Below are positions 63,288-64,000 of a DNA stretch of 64,000 nucleotides, piece after piece. The position numbers were made by a program, and so were the translations under genes. How positions within the stretch are numbered: the first letter of the stretch is position 1; every line of letters begins with the position of its first letter. The notes below the pieces were generated by a model. It saw only the letters and a list, made by a program, of their open reading frames with translations. It was not told the DNA's origin and did no database searches. This DNA comes from Lachnospiraceae bacterium (lineage in GTDB: Bacteria; Bacillota; Clostridia; Lachnospirales; Lachnospiraceae). The stretch is taken from positions 186,001 to 250,000 of the forward strand of contig JAFQQI010000107.1 in assembly GCA_017411305.1 (NCBI GenBank), given 5' to 3'.

Positions 63288-63326
63288 TACCGGCTTAGCT
63301 GTTTACAGTAAGCCGGTATTTTTTCG
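63288..63326 (+). terminator. Terminator after the coaD block
   Basis: TACCGGCTTA pairs with TAAGCCGGTA around an 11-base loop, followed by TTTTTT. Confidence 0.9.
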
Positions 63327-63379
63327 ATATGAAAAATAACAAAACCGAATATGCTTTTATACTATTTGGAGGAACTGAT

Positions 63380-64000
63380 ATGAGGAAGAAAGCTTTTCTG
63401 AAAGCATACCTGTTTTTAAGTGTTTTACTATTTTGCTCGTTAATACCGAATATTAGTGTTTTTGCTGATGAGCCTGTAGTAGTAGTTATAGACCCCGGTC
63501 ATGGCGGCGAGAATTTAGGCGCTGAATATGATGGTTATACTGAAAAAAAGATGACTATGGTGGTTGCCCGTGCAATGAAGGAAGAGTTGGAAAAATATGA
63601 CGGAGTAGTGGTTTATCTGACCCATGAAACAGACGTGGATATGAGTCTTAAGGAAAGAGCAGAATTTGCCAAAGAAAAACATGCTGACTTTTTGTATAGT
63701 TTGCATTTTAACGCATCAGTCAAGCACAATCTGTTTGGCTCTGAGGTATGGATTCCGGCTTATGGGGATTATTATGTGAAGGGGTATCAGTTTGCGGAAA
63801 TACAGATGCAGGAGTTTGAAAATATCGGCTTGTACTCAAGGGGAATCAAAACGAAGCTGAATGATAAAGGAACAGATTATTACGGTATTTTACGACAATG
63901 TACGGAACTGGAGGTGCCCTCTGCCTTAATCGAGCATTGTCATATGGATCAGGATAATGATAAGCCTTTTTATCAGCAAGGGGAAGAGCAGTGGAAAGAA
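63380..64000 (+). CDS. N-acetylmuramoyl-L-alanine amidase (amidase_3), 3' end outside window
   Basis: ATG 63380 stands 6 bases after TTTGGAGGA. The first about 33 residues are a signal peptide (MRKKAFLKAYLFLSVLLF then an A at -1). VIDPGHGGENLG (zinc His), KERAEFAKEKHADFLYSLHFNAS (second zinc His) and a later HLFG-type block identify a zinc amidase that cuts peptide stems from glycan. The frame is open to base 64000, so the gene is truncated by the window. Confidence 0.9.
   Translation, partial: MRKKAFLKAYLFLSVLLFCSLIPNISVFADEPVVVVIDPGHGGENLGAEYDGYTEKKMTMVVARAMKEELEKYDGVVVYLTHETDVDMSLKERAEFAKEKHADFLYSLHFNASVKHNLFGSEVWIPAYGDYYVKGYQFAEIQMQEFENIGLYSRGIKTKLNDKGTDYYGILRQCTELEVPSALIEHCHMDQDNDKPFYQQGEEQWKE

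Noticed and set aside
63288-63326. Mobile element inverted repeat
   Set aside because: The hairpin is a plain terminator with a T run; no transposase or target duplication nearby. No insertion sequence was seen anywhere in the window.

Overview
The window reads as chromosomal DNA of a low-GC, Gram-positive Clostridia, most likely a member of the Lachnospiraceae. The grounds are the AT-rich composition, strong AGGAGG-type ribosome binding sites, the NifU-like/GGGtGRT gene pair, the DUF2953-GerW pair linked to sporulation, ZapA-U32-FtsW-PBP, Asp23-FakA-RecG and RsmD-CoaD blocks, and many small zinc-ribbon and membrane proteins. Species cannot be named from the sequence alone. The window opens inside serC and closes inside an amidase gene.

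Layout. 1-10.4 kb: serine synthesis (serC end, serA), glgB with an unusual Ala/Lys/Glu-rich tail, an MscS channel, tRNA-Thr(CGT), a decayed SGNH hydrolase, a two-gene ABC importer, argH and asd. 10.5-18.3 kb: an EAL protein with a degenerate GGDEF, an AAA ATPase overlapping topB, a hexapeptide-repeat protein, and the Fe-S scaffold/GGGtGRT pair. 18.4-19.9 kb: a small accessory island with a divergent small gene and XRE regulator, a fragment of a second GGGtGRT gene, and a gene for an exported near-eukaryotic UBIQUITIN. 19.9-25.3 kb: yvcK, a tiny 27-residue peptide gene in its own transcription unit, a REC-HD-GYP-GGDEF regulator, small membrane proteins and a lipoprotein. 25.5-39.8 kb: metH, branched-chain amino acid genes (ilvB, two ilvN-type subunits, ilvC, later leuC and leuD), an asparaginase, and a self-contained XRE / dynamin-like GTPase / membrane protein / zinc-ribbon cassette lying between ilvC-ansA and leuCD. 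40.2-64 kb: conserved housekeeping blocks: ruvAB, zapA, U32, ftsW-type and PBP genes, DUF2953-gerW, a J-domain-like coiled-coil protein, rpmB, asp23-fakA, recG, degV, parE-parC, rsmD, coaD and an exported amidase.

The most striking object is the ubiquitin gene (19145-19882). Its signal peptide has an A-Y-A cleavage motif immediately before ubiquitin Met1. By hand, 65 of 76 positions match canonical eukaryotic ubiquitin. All seven lysines and the Ile44 patch are kept, but Gly76 is Asp and Arg72 is Gln, and an acidic linker plus a C-terminal domain follow. It has its own near-consensus promoter and a leader hairpin, and it ends 12 bases before the yvcK start. The second candidate system is the dynamin-like cassette at 33.4-37.7 kb, and the third is the 27-residue peptide unit at 20.9-21.15 kb. 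All functions are inferred from sequence reading; no database search was possible.
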